From the NCBI GenBank assembly GCA_029339505.1, contig JAQISU010000022.1, positions 12,354,001-12,418,000 on the forward strand: a stretch of 64,000 nucleotides of DNA. The letters are read 5' to 3'. The notes beneath the pieces are model-generated. The model was not told the origin of the DNA. It did no database searches and was given only the letters and a program-made list of their open reading frames with translations. This stretch comes from Unio delphinus. Lineage: Eukaryota > Mollusca > Bivalvia > Unionida > Unionidae. Below are positions 1-8,241 of this stretch, piece after piece (the stretch's first letter is position 1; each line of letters begins with the position of its first letter). The position numbers were made by a program, and so were the translations under genes.

Positions 1-303
1 TACGTTGAAGTGTATCACGAAGTATTTTTCTACATGCAACTATCAAATTTTCTGGCCTCCATAAATTCCAAAAATCATTGATAGGACTTTCTGGAATTAC
101 TTCACGTAGTTTTTCACACTGAGCTTTATTCGCTTGTAGTCTGATTAATCTATGAACCTCTCGTAATACTGGATCAAGCGCTATATGCTCATCATTTATT
201 TCTTCATAATAATCTATAAAACCTTATAGCCATTCATACAGAGACAATCCAAGAAAGGGTGGTGGTTCACTAAGCTCGTATCTTTTGTCAACAACCATTC
301 AAG

Positions 304-395
<92 letters not shown>

Positions 396-2762
396 TGTGC
401 ATATTTCATCCCAAATGATGATCCTTGGAATATATTTTTACCCATTCGTCCTTAAGCCTATTTATCTCCTTTTCATCGAAAACAATATGATATGTTCATG
501 ATTTAACTCCTTATTCGCTCATTTCTCTTGCTAGTCTGTGTGTTGGGGTTTAAACGATCAAATCAATAGAGTTTGACGAACTCGTTCGAAATAATCCGAT
601 CACAGGAGCTGTTGCACCTTAACTTCCCGGTCCATTAAGATAAAATGTATTTATATCTAGTAACATGATCATACACCGATGGTGCACTTGATAGTTCTTA
701 TATTGATATTTTCTGCAGTAAATATCCTTAATTTCAGCGTCTGTAGATTCAATATAATTATGCAACATTTTTTGTTTTATTCTCCATCCGCCCTATGATG
801 CATCTTAAGCAGTACTTATAAACTGAGTCAGCAATTCTGAATAATTTCTTTCGATATAGAATGAATCCGTAGCGAATCTAATCGCGGTTTTTAGAAATAT
901 GTTTATCATCGATAACAAATGTATCTAAACATACGCAAGCATTGAAGATGGTAAATGGGGAAACTGCTGTGGCTCGCTATCGGTGTAACTAACATCTGTA
1001 CCTAAGTTAGTTCCGTAAAATAAGTAAGCGCTTTATTGACTTACAAGTATATTTATCTTCGTTACATTAGCAAGTATAAAGTCAAGTTCAGAATCATCCA
1101 TAATTAATATTCTATAATGTCGTTTGTGATCATATCGTCCGCATTGGTTAAATTTACCAATTATTCTTCCGCCATCATCTTAAGCACTTTTATTTTCAAA
1201 GTCGATTATATCAGGAGTTTAATCTTAAAAATGTTTCTTTTATTACGATAACCAAACTTCTTTCTGTGGACTATATTATGTAATTGCTTCATTTATTCCA
1301 TGAAATATCTTTTTCGTCGATCATATATCGTAACAATCAGTACCCACTTTTTTCTTAAAAGTGTCAAACAAACCAGACATAACACATCGGATGAAGATAA
1401 GCGAATCCAGTCAAGTTAAATCCGGTAAGGTCCGTTTATCTCAATTCTGGTCATCTTGTGCGTTGGATGTCCAAATATTTAAAAATATTCATGACATTCA
1501 CCCATTCCAAGAACACTTCCTACATAACACGCTGCCATAAACCCTGAGATAACATCTCTATAATTATACTTAGTGTTCCCAATCCGCTGTGTCCATATTC
1601 GGTGTATATCCTACAGAAATTCAAATCGTGTTTTTTTGTGCAAAGTGAGCAGCAACTGACGTAACGGTTGAACAATTATTCAGTAATTGTTCAATATTGT
1701 CATTCTGCCATGAACATTTCCGCCAAACTATTTTCATTTCTTCGTGGAAAAATTCTGGACGATAAATATCTCCTTTAGGTTGTACAAATTAATCAGAAAT
1801 TTCATTATCGAAACTTTAAAAGAACCATACGGATACAGGATCTCTATTACAAATATTTTCAGTAAAATCAAATAAATGACTGGCATAAAATCTTACGGTT
1901 CGATTTCGTGGAAATATTATCATTGCCTTAGTCCACACATGCGCATTTTGATCAATATTTTGGTCCAAGCTGACTTCGATTTATGCGCATTATAATCAAT
2001 ATTTCAATCGAAACGCACTTCGATTTATATCTCGAAAAGTACCAAATCTCTCATATTCTCATTTGTATTATCAGACATTCTAGCTTCTTTCCTAACTCAT
2101 CAAATGCTTTGATAGACACTCTGGTATCTTTAACTGTTTCTGCCGACGAGTTTATTATTTTACGTGTTACATCTGTTGAACCGTTTCCACGTATCGCATT
2201 TATGAAATATTCTTTCGCTTGTTCGGCTACACAATTTGCTTTCGAAAATTTCATCGGTTTTAGATCATAAACACTGGAATTATAATGCAGCGGATATATC
2301 CCATAAATAACCGCGGCTACAAGATAACTTCGTTCATAAGACCGTTTGTCAATACCAGTCAAACTTCCTGGTTTGGAATTTTGACTAATATTGCAGCGTG
2401 GGGGGTTTCATTATGAAGGACAGGGTCATGTTTGTCACGGATATTCCACGTACTATTGTCTGTTTCTGATTATACAATATATTTTACTCCGAAAAGTATC
2501 TTTTATCGTCGAAAAAAATTAATCGTTGGTTGTCGATGCTCATTCATTGTAGCATTGACAACATCATTGTTGCGTATGATTTGATTTTTGACCTCATGTG
2601 AGATGCCCCATCGCTGCTAAATTCTTTCTTGGCCCCACAAATACTTTCAATCAGATTATTCGTCGAACGAAACAGATCTTGCTTGGGCAAGTCCAGAATT
2701 TTTATCTCAAGACCAAATTTAGATTTAGAAGGTTTAATTACGGATATCTTAAACTTCTCCAT
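1..2762 (-). pseudogene. Relic of a Polinton-type DNA polymerase-helicase gene
   Basis: A decayed gene on the minus strand, cut by the left window edge. It is collinear with the polymerase-helicase gene at 12.9-16.1 kb. Reading from 2762 downward: the start (MEKFK) and a DGAS block match the intact protein's N-terminal region. At 2362-2051 the shared strings ERSY, YGIYPL and NCVAE appear. At about 1535-1380 the polymerase motif-A neighbourhood is recognisable (ACY, GECHEYF, GHPTH). At about 660-550 the helicase Walker-A region is degraded. At about 450-400 part of motif II remains. At 300-60 the PPPFLG and NDFW blocks remain. Stops and frameshifts occur throughout, so it cannot be expressed. 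The assignment rests on hand comparison with the intact copy. It runs opposite to the intact element's polymerase and lies outside its TIR, so it is a separate, older insertion. Confidence 0.82.
305..394. repeat. (TA)n microsatellite inside the helicase relic
   Basis: About 45 TA units. The repeat sits between relic sequence matching helicase motif II and the following leucine-rich stretch, where the intact gene has ordinary codons. It therefore grew in, or was substituted into, the dead gene. Confidence 0.95.
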
Positions 2763-2805
2763 TTCTCCATATTATCATTAAGAAAAATATTTAAATTTAA
2801 ATATG

Positions 2806-2809
<4 letters not shown>

Positions 2810-2874
<65 letters not shown>
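2810..2874. repeat. (TA)n microsatellite
   Basis: About 32 TA units just upstream of the start of the polymerase relic (on its strand). Confidence 0.95.
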
Positions 2875-2877
<3 letters not shown>

Positions 2878-3791
2878 ACTTTTGACAATATCATTTACAA
2901 AGGTTACTTCGTGGAAGTCTAGAATTAAAACTGTGTTTGATATTTGGTGTTGGAGTTAGTGAAGAAACACGGGTGTGGTGTTAAAACTACAGAGAGTTGA
3001 AACGATTTTATGATTTTAATAATAATGCATACAGTGACAAGAGCTGAATCCTATTAGCAAGATTTCAGAAAAAAATATTTAGACACATAATGATTTAAAC
3101 AAATGGAATTATTATTTAAATAGAGCAAAACGAGTCTGTGAAGCATGCAATCATCAAGAATTACGAACCATCTTGTGATCGTATCACCAGGAACGGTTGT
3201 GTTAGACTTACTGCTGAGAAGAAGAAAAAAAACGATCTCATTGTCATAAATTCATATACGGCTGTTATTACATAGTAGTAGAAGATCTTGCTCCTGCTTA
3301 TATTGATTACAATCCGAAAAAAACCTCATATATTTAAGTTACATGCAGTTACACAAAGCAAGAATTGCCAATTTGATACAACTGGTAAACACCGTACATT
3401 TCCTAGGGATGTTAAGTCTGTAAATATAGAGACTAATATAGAAATAATATGTTAATATATAAGTACAGCCGGCAAATATTTTGATATTTACCCGAAGTAT
3501 GTTTAATATTTATAGATATAAACAAATCAAAGAGATAACTACTGTCAGTCATCTTTCGTAGTAGAGAGTGATTAAAGAGTTACCTCGCTTCTTACAGTGT
3601 ATTTTTTTCATCGTAACTAATTATTAAGCATCTATGTGTAAAGTAACATAACTTTGTAATACTTAAGATTGGTAGAAGGATATGAATACACCTTTTTACT
3701 TTATCGGCAAAATTAAGGCATAAAACAGTGGTCACTTGCATCGTTATACATACAATAGATCTAGGTTAGGTTATTTATAGATATCCGATTA

Positions 3792-3875
<84 letters not shown>

Positions 3876-3984
3876 GTGCCGATAGATTCCTTAATAGTCT
3901 TTTTAATCACAAATGGAGACAATGCGGCAAGCGAGTTTTGGGCATCCATTAGAATGTATAACAATTAAGCTTGGAAATGGCTCC
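2875..3984. other. Gene-free spacer between relic and element
   Basis: AT-rich DNA with no supported gene. It includes a (TA)n microsatellite at 3794-3871. I see no clear similarity to the interior of the intact element, so it may be host sequence or unrecognisable remains of the older insertion. Confidence 0.6.
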
Positions 3985-3989
3985 AAACT
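3985..3989. repeat. Left target-site duplication (AAACT)
   Basis: AAACT directly precedes the left TIR and the same five bases directly follow the right TIR at 19089-19093. If the terminal A of the element is counted ambiguously, this approaches the 6 bp usual for Polintons. It marks a genuine integrase-made insertion. Confidence 0.85.
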
Positions 3990-4227
3990 AGCAGCAGAGA
4001 GGGTGAACAGACCACGATTTCAAGCAAAAATAAGGCTTCCAGATCACGTTTTCGAACAAAATATGGCCTATAGATAACGTTTTCGAACAAAATATCAGGT
4101 TTCCAACAAATCTCATTTAACCAAAAAAAAAGTCTCCATTTTTGCAAAAACGGAGATTTTACGATTTTGCTCGCAACGATGTGGTCATCCACCCTCTCTG
4201 CTGCTAAAGTTTTCAGTTCTGGGTTAA
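3990..4227. repeat. Left terminal inverted repeat (238 bp)
   Basis: Inverted counterpart of 18851-19088 with about 5 mismatches by eye. It begins AGCAGCAGAGAGGGTG. The same 16 bp recurs inverted at 4190-4205, so the first 216 bp look like a small unit with its own perfect ends. It also holds two copies of a CGAACAAAATAT motif (about 40 bp apart) and a central palindrome built on TTTTTGCAAAAA. Confidence 0.95.
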
Positions 4228-4257
4228 CAAAAAATAATAAATGATTTGATCAAGTCT

Positions 4258-5619
4258 TTAGGATCTCACAAACAGACTAATCGCTAACACCTCTTCTTGT
4301 AAATCAATCAGATTATTTGACTGGTCGGTGAGTTTGAAATTAATTCTGGTTAATGAATTATTATGGCATCGCATGTAGACAGGATTAATTTGGTTTTCAA
4401 TAATTAGGAATCCTGGAGGAGCTGTTGGTGCAAACGAATACAGAATATATCCTTGCTGAGCTTGATTTGATCGTTCGAGATTAATTTGATAGCTTCCTTC
4501 GATAACATCACATACTAAATTGAGCGCAATCACCGATGAAATATTCACGTTGAACGGAGCGATATGTCTGCCGCCACCGTCTGGGTCATTATTGTGTTTG
4601 AGGATTTTTATTTCCGGTGATGTTGTTTTTTTCCATGCATCATGAACTATTTTAAAACCAACATCGATGGCATCACTGAGAGATTTTTGTAGTTCTAGGA
4701 TATTATATCCTGGTACTTTAAACTCACGAATATCTTCTACGCGTATATTACTTTTCATCGCAAACTCTGTTCTCGTTTTAGGATTATCGTCACGTAATAT
4801 CTCTAGAATAATTAGCAAATGAAATGTTTCCATATCATTGATGATTTTGTTGCATGTTTCTACGACGCTGATAAATTCATCTCGGGTGAGAGTACCGGAT
4901 TTAAGAGATATTAACAACAGCGAAAAATCGTTATTAAATGCTGTGAAATTTTCAGTAATTTTGTTCTGTTGGGGTATGAATTTGACAGCGTTATTTTCTA
5001 CTATTCCATGGAAAAGATCCCACTTATTATAATCTTTATAACTCTTTACTGGATTATCAGGTTTTATTCTGTCGGTGATATAATCAGTTTTTTGTGGTTC
5101 TGGTAAATCAACGGTTTCTCCCCGGGGTGGTAATTCAGGCCATCCTAGTACGGTTCTAATAGAACTTTGATAGATATCTACGACGTATCCTTCTGTGTTT
5201 ATCTCAATTGCGGATGATAGTGTTGGTTCATGAACTGTTATAGCGATTTTTGATTCTTTTCCAGTAATCGATTTTATTCTACGCGCGAATTCATTATTGA
5301 TTTGTTCGATTTGGTATGATCCGGTTGGTATGGAAACAACATTCCAGTCTGGGGTTCCGTCGGGTTTATTCTTATTTGCAAACACTAAAGAATTATTGGG
5401 TTGTTGACCACCAAATGATTTTGATCTGATATTAGGCCAACTGTGATACATTCGTAGTTTTGCTAGCGCTATCTCCTTCACTGGGACCGGAGAGGGGAAA
5501 TTCACAATGAATTCTGGATTCGTTGATGTTATTGATATCATGCTTGTTTGTACTGGGTTCGTGTTCTCCACTATTCGTTGAAGTAATTCCTGCGGTGTTG
5601 TCATTGTTATTATACTCAT
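4258..5619 (-). CDS. Putative minor capsid (penton-like) protein
   Basis: 453 residues, last gene of the minus-strand structural block, ending 30 bp inside the left TIR. The C-terminal ~60 residues show the alternating pattern of a beta-sandwich end (RINFKLTD, then NLIDLQEEVLAISLFVR), a pattern common at the ends of jelly-roll virion proteins in Polinton-like elements. I therefore infer a minor capsid or vertex protein. No catalytic motif is visible. The start ATG lies inside the 3' end of the upstream membrane-protein gene after a tandem duplication, so a second copy of the same N-terminus occurs 151 bp upstream (see repeat 5515-5835). It is intact in length. A spike or attachment protein is the main alternative. 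Confidence 0.6.
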   Translation of the reverse strand: MSIITMTTPQELLQRIVENTNPVQTSMISITSTNPEFIVNFPSPVPVKEIALAKLRMYHSWPNIRSKSFGGQQPNNSLVFANKNKPDGTPDWNVVSIPTGSYQIEQINNEFARRIKSITGKESKIAITVHEPTLSSAIEINTEGYVVDIYQSSIRTVLGWPELPPRGETVDLPEPQKTDYITDRIKPDNPVKSYKDYNKWDLFHGIVENNAVKFIPQQNKITENFTAFNNDFSLLLISLKSGTLTRDEFISVVETCNKIINDMETFHLLIILEILRDDNPKTRTEFAMKSNIRVEDIREFKVPGYNILELQKSLSDAIDVGFKIVHDAWKKTTSPEIKILKHNNDPDGGGRHIAPFNVNISSVIALNLVCDVIEGSYQINLERSNQAQQGYILYSFAPTAPPGFLIIENQINPVYMRCHNNSLTRINFKLTDQSNNLIDLQEEVLAISLFVRS

Positions 5620-5835
5620 GATTTATTTCTAATTTTGGTATCGAGGAATCATAAATACTGACCATCACTGAGAACTCACAATCTGGTAATGTTGATATTA
5701 TTGAGATCATTTTGTTTTTTGGGTTCGTGTTTTCTGATTCCATCGGTGTTGTCATTGTTATTATACTCATGTTGTCGCTCTAATTTCGATATCGCGGAAT
5801 CAAAAATACTGACCATCGCAGAGAATTCACTATCT
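5515..5835 (-). repeat. Tandem duplication across a gene junction
   Basis: Two diverged copies, about 5515-5683 and 5684-5835. Matching landmarks are offset by 151 bp on one side and 169 bp on the other because of an 18-bp length difference. Each copy carries the 3' end of the membrane-protein gene (HEYNNNDNT in one frame) overlapping the 5' end of the minor-capsid gene (MSIITMTTP in another). Because 151 is not a multiple of three, the extra start at 5770 opens a short chimeric frame (5432-5770) instead of a second good N-terminus. Confidence 0.85.
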
Positions 5836-6221
5836 GATATAATTGTATTATCGAGTGACGACGATATCATCAATGATAATTGCGAGTATGCGGTTGATGC
5901 AATATGAAATTGAAGTAAGTAATTCTGCAGTTTACTCTGGCTGCATGATGATATCTTTTTTGCTATCCCGGTTGATATACCCCCGATTGTAGCCACCGCA
6001 GAAATGCAAATTGGAACTACGACCGGGGCAATCATTGTAACCGATGCAAGTATTATTCCGGCGCCAGTGAGAACGCTTGACACCGAGTATATAATAACAT
6101 CAATTGCGGTGATTCTTCGTCGGTATTTTTTTATTTTTATTTGATACTCCTCAGTGAGGGTTTTGAGTCTATTCTGAAATTCTCTGACCTGATCATAGCG
6201 ACATTGAGTTGATGAAATCAT
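5676..6221 (-). CDS. Two-helix membrane protein, function unknown
   Basis: 181 residues. An N-terminal charged, coiled-coil-prone segment (residues ~5-38) is followed by a long hydrophobic stretch at ~42-90 that could form two transmembrane helices separated by a short turn (VVVPICISAVATIGG). A polar asparagine-rich tail follows. I do not recognise a named family. Position among virion genes suggests a membrane-active or internal virion protein, which is inference. The tail lies in the duplicated junction, so its original C-terminus may have been different. A palindromic motif pair lies just upstream of the ATG (6233-6270). Confidence 0.6.
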   Translation of the reverse strand: MISSTQCRYDQVREFQNRLKTLTEEYQIKIKKYRRRITAIDVIIYSVSSVLTGAGIILASVTMIAPVVVPICISAVATIGGISTGIAKKISSCSQSKLQNYLLQFHIASTAYSQLSLMISSSLDNTIISDSEFSAMVSIFDSAISKLERQHEYNNNDNTDGIRKHEPKKQNDLNNINITRL

Positions 6222-6232
6222 TTTTATTTTAG

Positions 6233-6270
6233 AAACACTAGCGTTTTCAATTGTGAAATCGTAACGATTT
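6233..6270 (-). promoter_or_regulatory. Palindromic motifs upstream of 6221 gene
   Basis: Two palindrome-like motifs 12-49 bp upstream of the start: AAACACTAGCGTTT (6233-6246, one mismatch) and AAATCGTAACGATTT (6256-6270). Related motifs precede several other minus-strand starts in the element, so a shared promoter or operator is plausible. Confidence 0.45.
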
Positions 6271-6272
6271 AG

Positions 6273-7220
6273 TTATTTACTTAAATCCGCTACGAATTCC
6301 ACATACCATGTTGTTGAAACCCCAACCAAATTTTTATCAGTAGCTGTTATAGTGAACTTTTCAGTTGTATCCTTGTCGATGATCGTTGAAATCGTATTAT
6401 TGACCCCGGATGAACTGGACGATGATATATTAAATTGAGTCAATGGTGTTACTAGTGTTAATCGATAAATACCCTTAACGGTTGCAGTGATATCTAATTT
6501 GTTGTTTGCAGGTGTCCACTCAAATGATCCGTGTTGGATTGTATATACTACGTTGTTGGTTTTCTCATGAGGAATTTTTGTTTTTTCAATGATTGTTATC
6601 ATCCTCGAAAAATCACCTTTGACGGCTTCGATGAAGTTTTTCGTCTCATCGATGGATTTTTTAATATCAGGGAGTTTTATTTCAATTTTATCTAACGGGG
6701 TTCCAATAAATTTATCAATGATATTTCTACGAAATGATGTAAACTGTTTTCCGTTTTCTTCAATTCTAGATTCAAGTGTTGTTAGTACAAACACAGAATT
6801 TTTTAACTCATCGTTGAGAGTTTTTAATCGATCTGTAATCGTCGAAACGAGTACACCCGGTTTGAGTTTACCCTGATCGGAAAATAGCGCGATAGTATTC
6901 TCGATTGCGTTTCGTTGTTTAACTAAAATATCATCCAGAGAAATATTACTGGTTTTCAATTTACCCTGATCCGAAAATAACGCGATAGTATTCTCGATTG
7001 CGTTTCGTTGTTTAACTAAAATATCATCCAATGACACATCACTGGATTTCAATTTACCCTGTTTGTCTTGAAATACAACTATTTCATTAGGATCAACATT
7101 TGTTAAGTTCAACGTCTCAGCTATTTCATCTTTGATTAGTTTTCTTACATCCTTGACAGAATCAGGTGGTGCAGTGCCATCGGGTTTGGGTTTCAAAGAT
7201 CTCCCCCAAATATCAATCAT
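6273..7220 (-). CDS. Coiled-coil, fibre-like structural protein with 31-aa repeats
   Basis: 315 residues. After a short acidic N-terminal part come tandem 31-residue repeats starting DQGKLK and containing SLDDILVKQRNAIENTIALF (two full, one partial). Then a long heptad-like coiled coil (~125-215) and a beta-rich C-terminal ~85 residues ending WYVEFVADLSK. A coiled stalk followed by a beta-rich C-terminal domain is the layout of viral fibres, so I infer a trimeric spike or fibre. No sequence family was recognised. The DNA repeats are almost identical, so copy number changed recently. The gene sits between the protease and membrane-protein genes, and an AAATCG/CGATTT palindrome precedes its ATG. 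Confidence 0.6.
   Translation of the reverse strand: MIDIWGRSLKPKPDGTAPPDSVKDVRKLIKDEIAETLNLTNVDPNEIVVFQDKQGKLKSSDVSLDDILVKQRNAIENTIALFSDQGKLKTSNISLDDILVKQRNAIENTIALFSDQGKLKPGVLVSTITDRLKTLNDELKNSVFVLTTLESRIEENGKQFTSFRRNIIDKFIGTPLDKIEIKLPDIKKSIDETKNFIEAVKGDFSRMITIIEKTKIPHEKTNNVVYTIQHGSFEWTPANNKLDITATVKGIYRLTLVTPLTQFNISSSSSSGVNNTISTIIDKDTTEKFTITATDKNLVGVSTTWYVEFVADLSK
6871..7060 (-). repeat. 93-bp in-frame tandem repeat
   Basis: Units at 6871-6963 and 6964-7056, with a partial third from 7057. The spacing is exactly 93 bp (31 codons), so expansion keeps the frame of the fibre-like gene. Confidence 0.9.
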
Positions 7221-7244
7221 GTTATTGTAAAACTCTTTCTCTCT

Positions 7245-7673
7245 CTAAAATCGTTTCGATTTCCAGCGATTACTAGTGTATTCATTAACGACAACATGTG
7301 GTGGTTTTCCGCTTGGGTTACTCAAGGAGTTAGAAATAGCGTCAAGGACATTTAATACTTCGCTGCCGCATATTGGTGGGTCAATCATCGTTTGTGTTGG
7401 TAGCGTAGAATACCAAGTCTTCATTGGAAGGGTTTTTATATACCGCATAAACTCTTTTGGTGGGGCTAATCCATATGAATCAAAATAGACAATCCCACGT
7501 GGATCAATAGCGTATGCAACCCAGTGAGTTCCAGGTCCGGTGCTGTTATCTAAATTAATGATTCCGGTTTCAACGCTGTTTGGTTGATGTGGTAATTGAT
7601 CTTTCATAAAGACACCTCTGAAGTTTTTAATCGCTAGTTTTTTAGCAGCATCCATTAAATCAAAATTGGACAT
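7245..7673 (-). CDS. Adenain-like cysteine protease
   Basis: Maturation protease of the adenovirus-endopeptidase (C5-like) type found in Polintons and adintoviruses. It would cleave capsid precursors inside the virion. Counting from the ATG at 7673 (142 residues), the likely catalytic residues are His50 (GTHWVAY), Asp65 (VYFDSYG) and Cys102 (PPICGSE). FRGVFM near residue 18 and the SNFDL start also fit the family. The true N-terminus is uncertain. The frame stays open without an ATG to 7784 through 45-bp tandem repeats, and the family's conserved block normally has residues before it, so an upstream start or a frameshift fusion to the gene above is possible. Catalytic residues are intact. Confidence 0.85.
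   Translation of the reverse strand: MSNFDLMDAAKKLAIKNFRGVFMKDQLPHQPNSVETGIINLDNSTGPGTHWVAYAIDPRGIVYFDSYGLAPPKEFMRYIKTLPMKTWYSTLPTQTMIDPPICGSEVLNVLDAISNSLSNPSGKPPHVVVNEYTSNRWKSKRF
7248..7262 (-). promoter_or_regulatory. AAATCG-TTT-CGATTT palindrome
   Basis: A 15-bp inverted repeat 28-42 bp upstream of the fibre-like gene's ATG (7220), overlapping the last codons of the protease gene. It matches the motif upstream of the 6221 gene in sequence and spacing. Confidence 0.45.
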
Positions 7674-7704
7674 GGGAATCTTCGATTCCTCAATTAATAA
7701 ATCG

Positions 7705-7819
7705 TTCCTGGTAGTCTTAGACCCTTTCCGCTGTACCACGAATACGGGGTTCCTGGTAGTCTTAGACCCTTTCCGCTGTACCACGAATACGGGGTTCCTG
7801 GTAGTCTTAGACCCTTTCC
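7705..7819 (-). repeat. 45-bp tandem repeat at the protease 5' end
   Basis: Two full units (7705-7749, 7750-7794) and a 25-bp partial. Each encodes a basic 15-residue peptide containing RKGSKTTRN in the protease frame. It separates the protease from the upstream virion gene and hides the true protease start. Confidence 0.92.
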
Positions 7820-8202
7820 CTTTTTTTATATCCTTTCCCAGTTGCTTTCTTTAGTGCCATTCCTGCTGCAGTACCAACGGCTCCTAACGCAGCCGCTTTA
7901 GCCACCGCTGGGGCTGCTGCTGAAATTAATGCTGGAATCGCAGCTAACAACGGAAATATACCGCCTGCATTAATCATATTTTTGATAGCAGCCGCAGAAA
8001 GAGTAATCTGAACACCTTTTTTGGCTGCAAGTGCATCATTGAAATGTTTTATTTGACGAGTTGTCAGTGATAATTTATTTGCACCACCAGTCATTTGGTT
8101 GGGTTTCAACGTGATTGTGGTTCCACATTTTTTAGCTGATTCCGATTGCAATTTTTTTAATTGACCGGGAGTTAACGCAACACTAATAACACTATATGAC
8201 AT
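7807..8202 (-). CDS. Small virion protein with hydrophobic segment (pX/pVI-like)
   Basis: 131 residues. The N-terminal part has LTPGQLKKL, and a second similar block (LSLTTRQIKHFNDALAAKKG) looks like an internal repeat of the same fold. An alanine/glycine-rich hydrophobic stretch lies at ~78-118, starting GGIFPLL, followed by a basic end (KKATGKGYKK). This layout resembles the small membrane-active or core proteins of adenovirus and adintovirus virions, so I infer an internal virion protein. The gene ends just after an A7 run (about 7826-7832) beyond which a +1 shift would enter the protease frame. It lies directly downstream of the capsid gene and has a TATATA-containing leader. Confidence 0.6.
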   Translation of the reverse strand: MSYSVISVALTPGQLKKLQSESAKKCGTTITLKPNQMTGGANKLSLTTRQIKHFNDALAAKKGVQITLSAAAIKNMINAGGIFPLLAAIPALISAAAPAVAKAAALGAVGTAAGMALKKATGKGYKKRERV

Positions 8203-8241
8203 TATATATAATTGATTGATTCTAATTCAATGAAAAATCAA

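Noticed and set aside
214..402. Ile-Tyr repeat proteins from TA arrays (also near 2598-2885, 3761-3964 and 32946-33146)
   Set aside because: Microsatellite translations, not genes.
3965..4192. 75-codon frame across the left TIR and its longer twin at 18886-19179 as a gene
   Set aside because: Both lie wholly or mostly in the TIR, start inside it, run out into unrelated flank and have no recognisable domain. Identity between the two only reflects TIR identity.
5432..5770. 112-codon frame as a separate gene
   Set aside because: It is a chimera produced by the tandem duplication of a gene junction. It contains the N-terminus of one neighbour and the shifted tail of the other.
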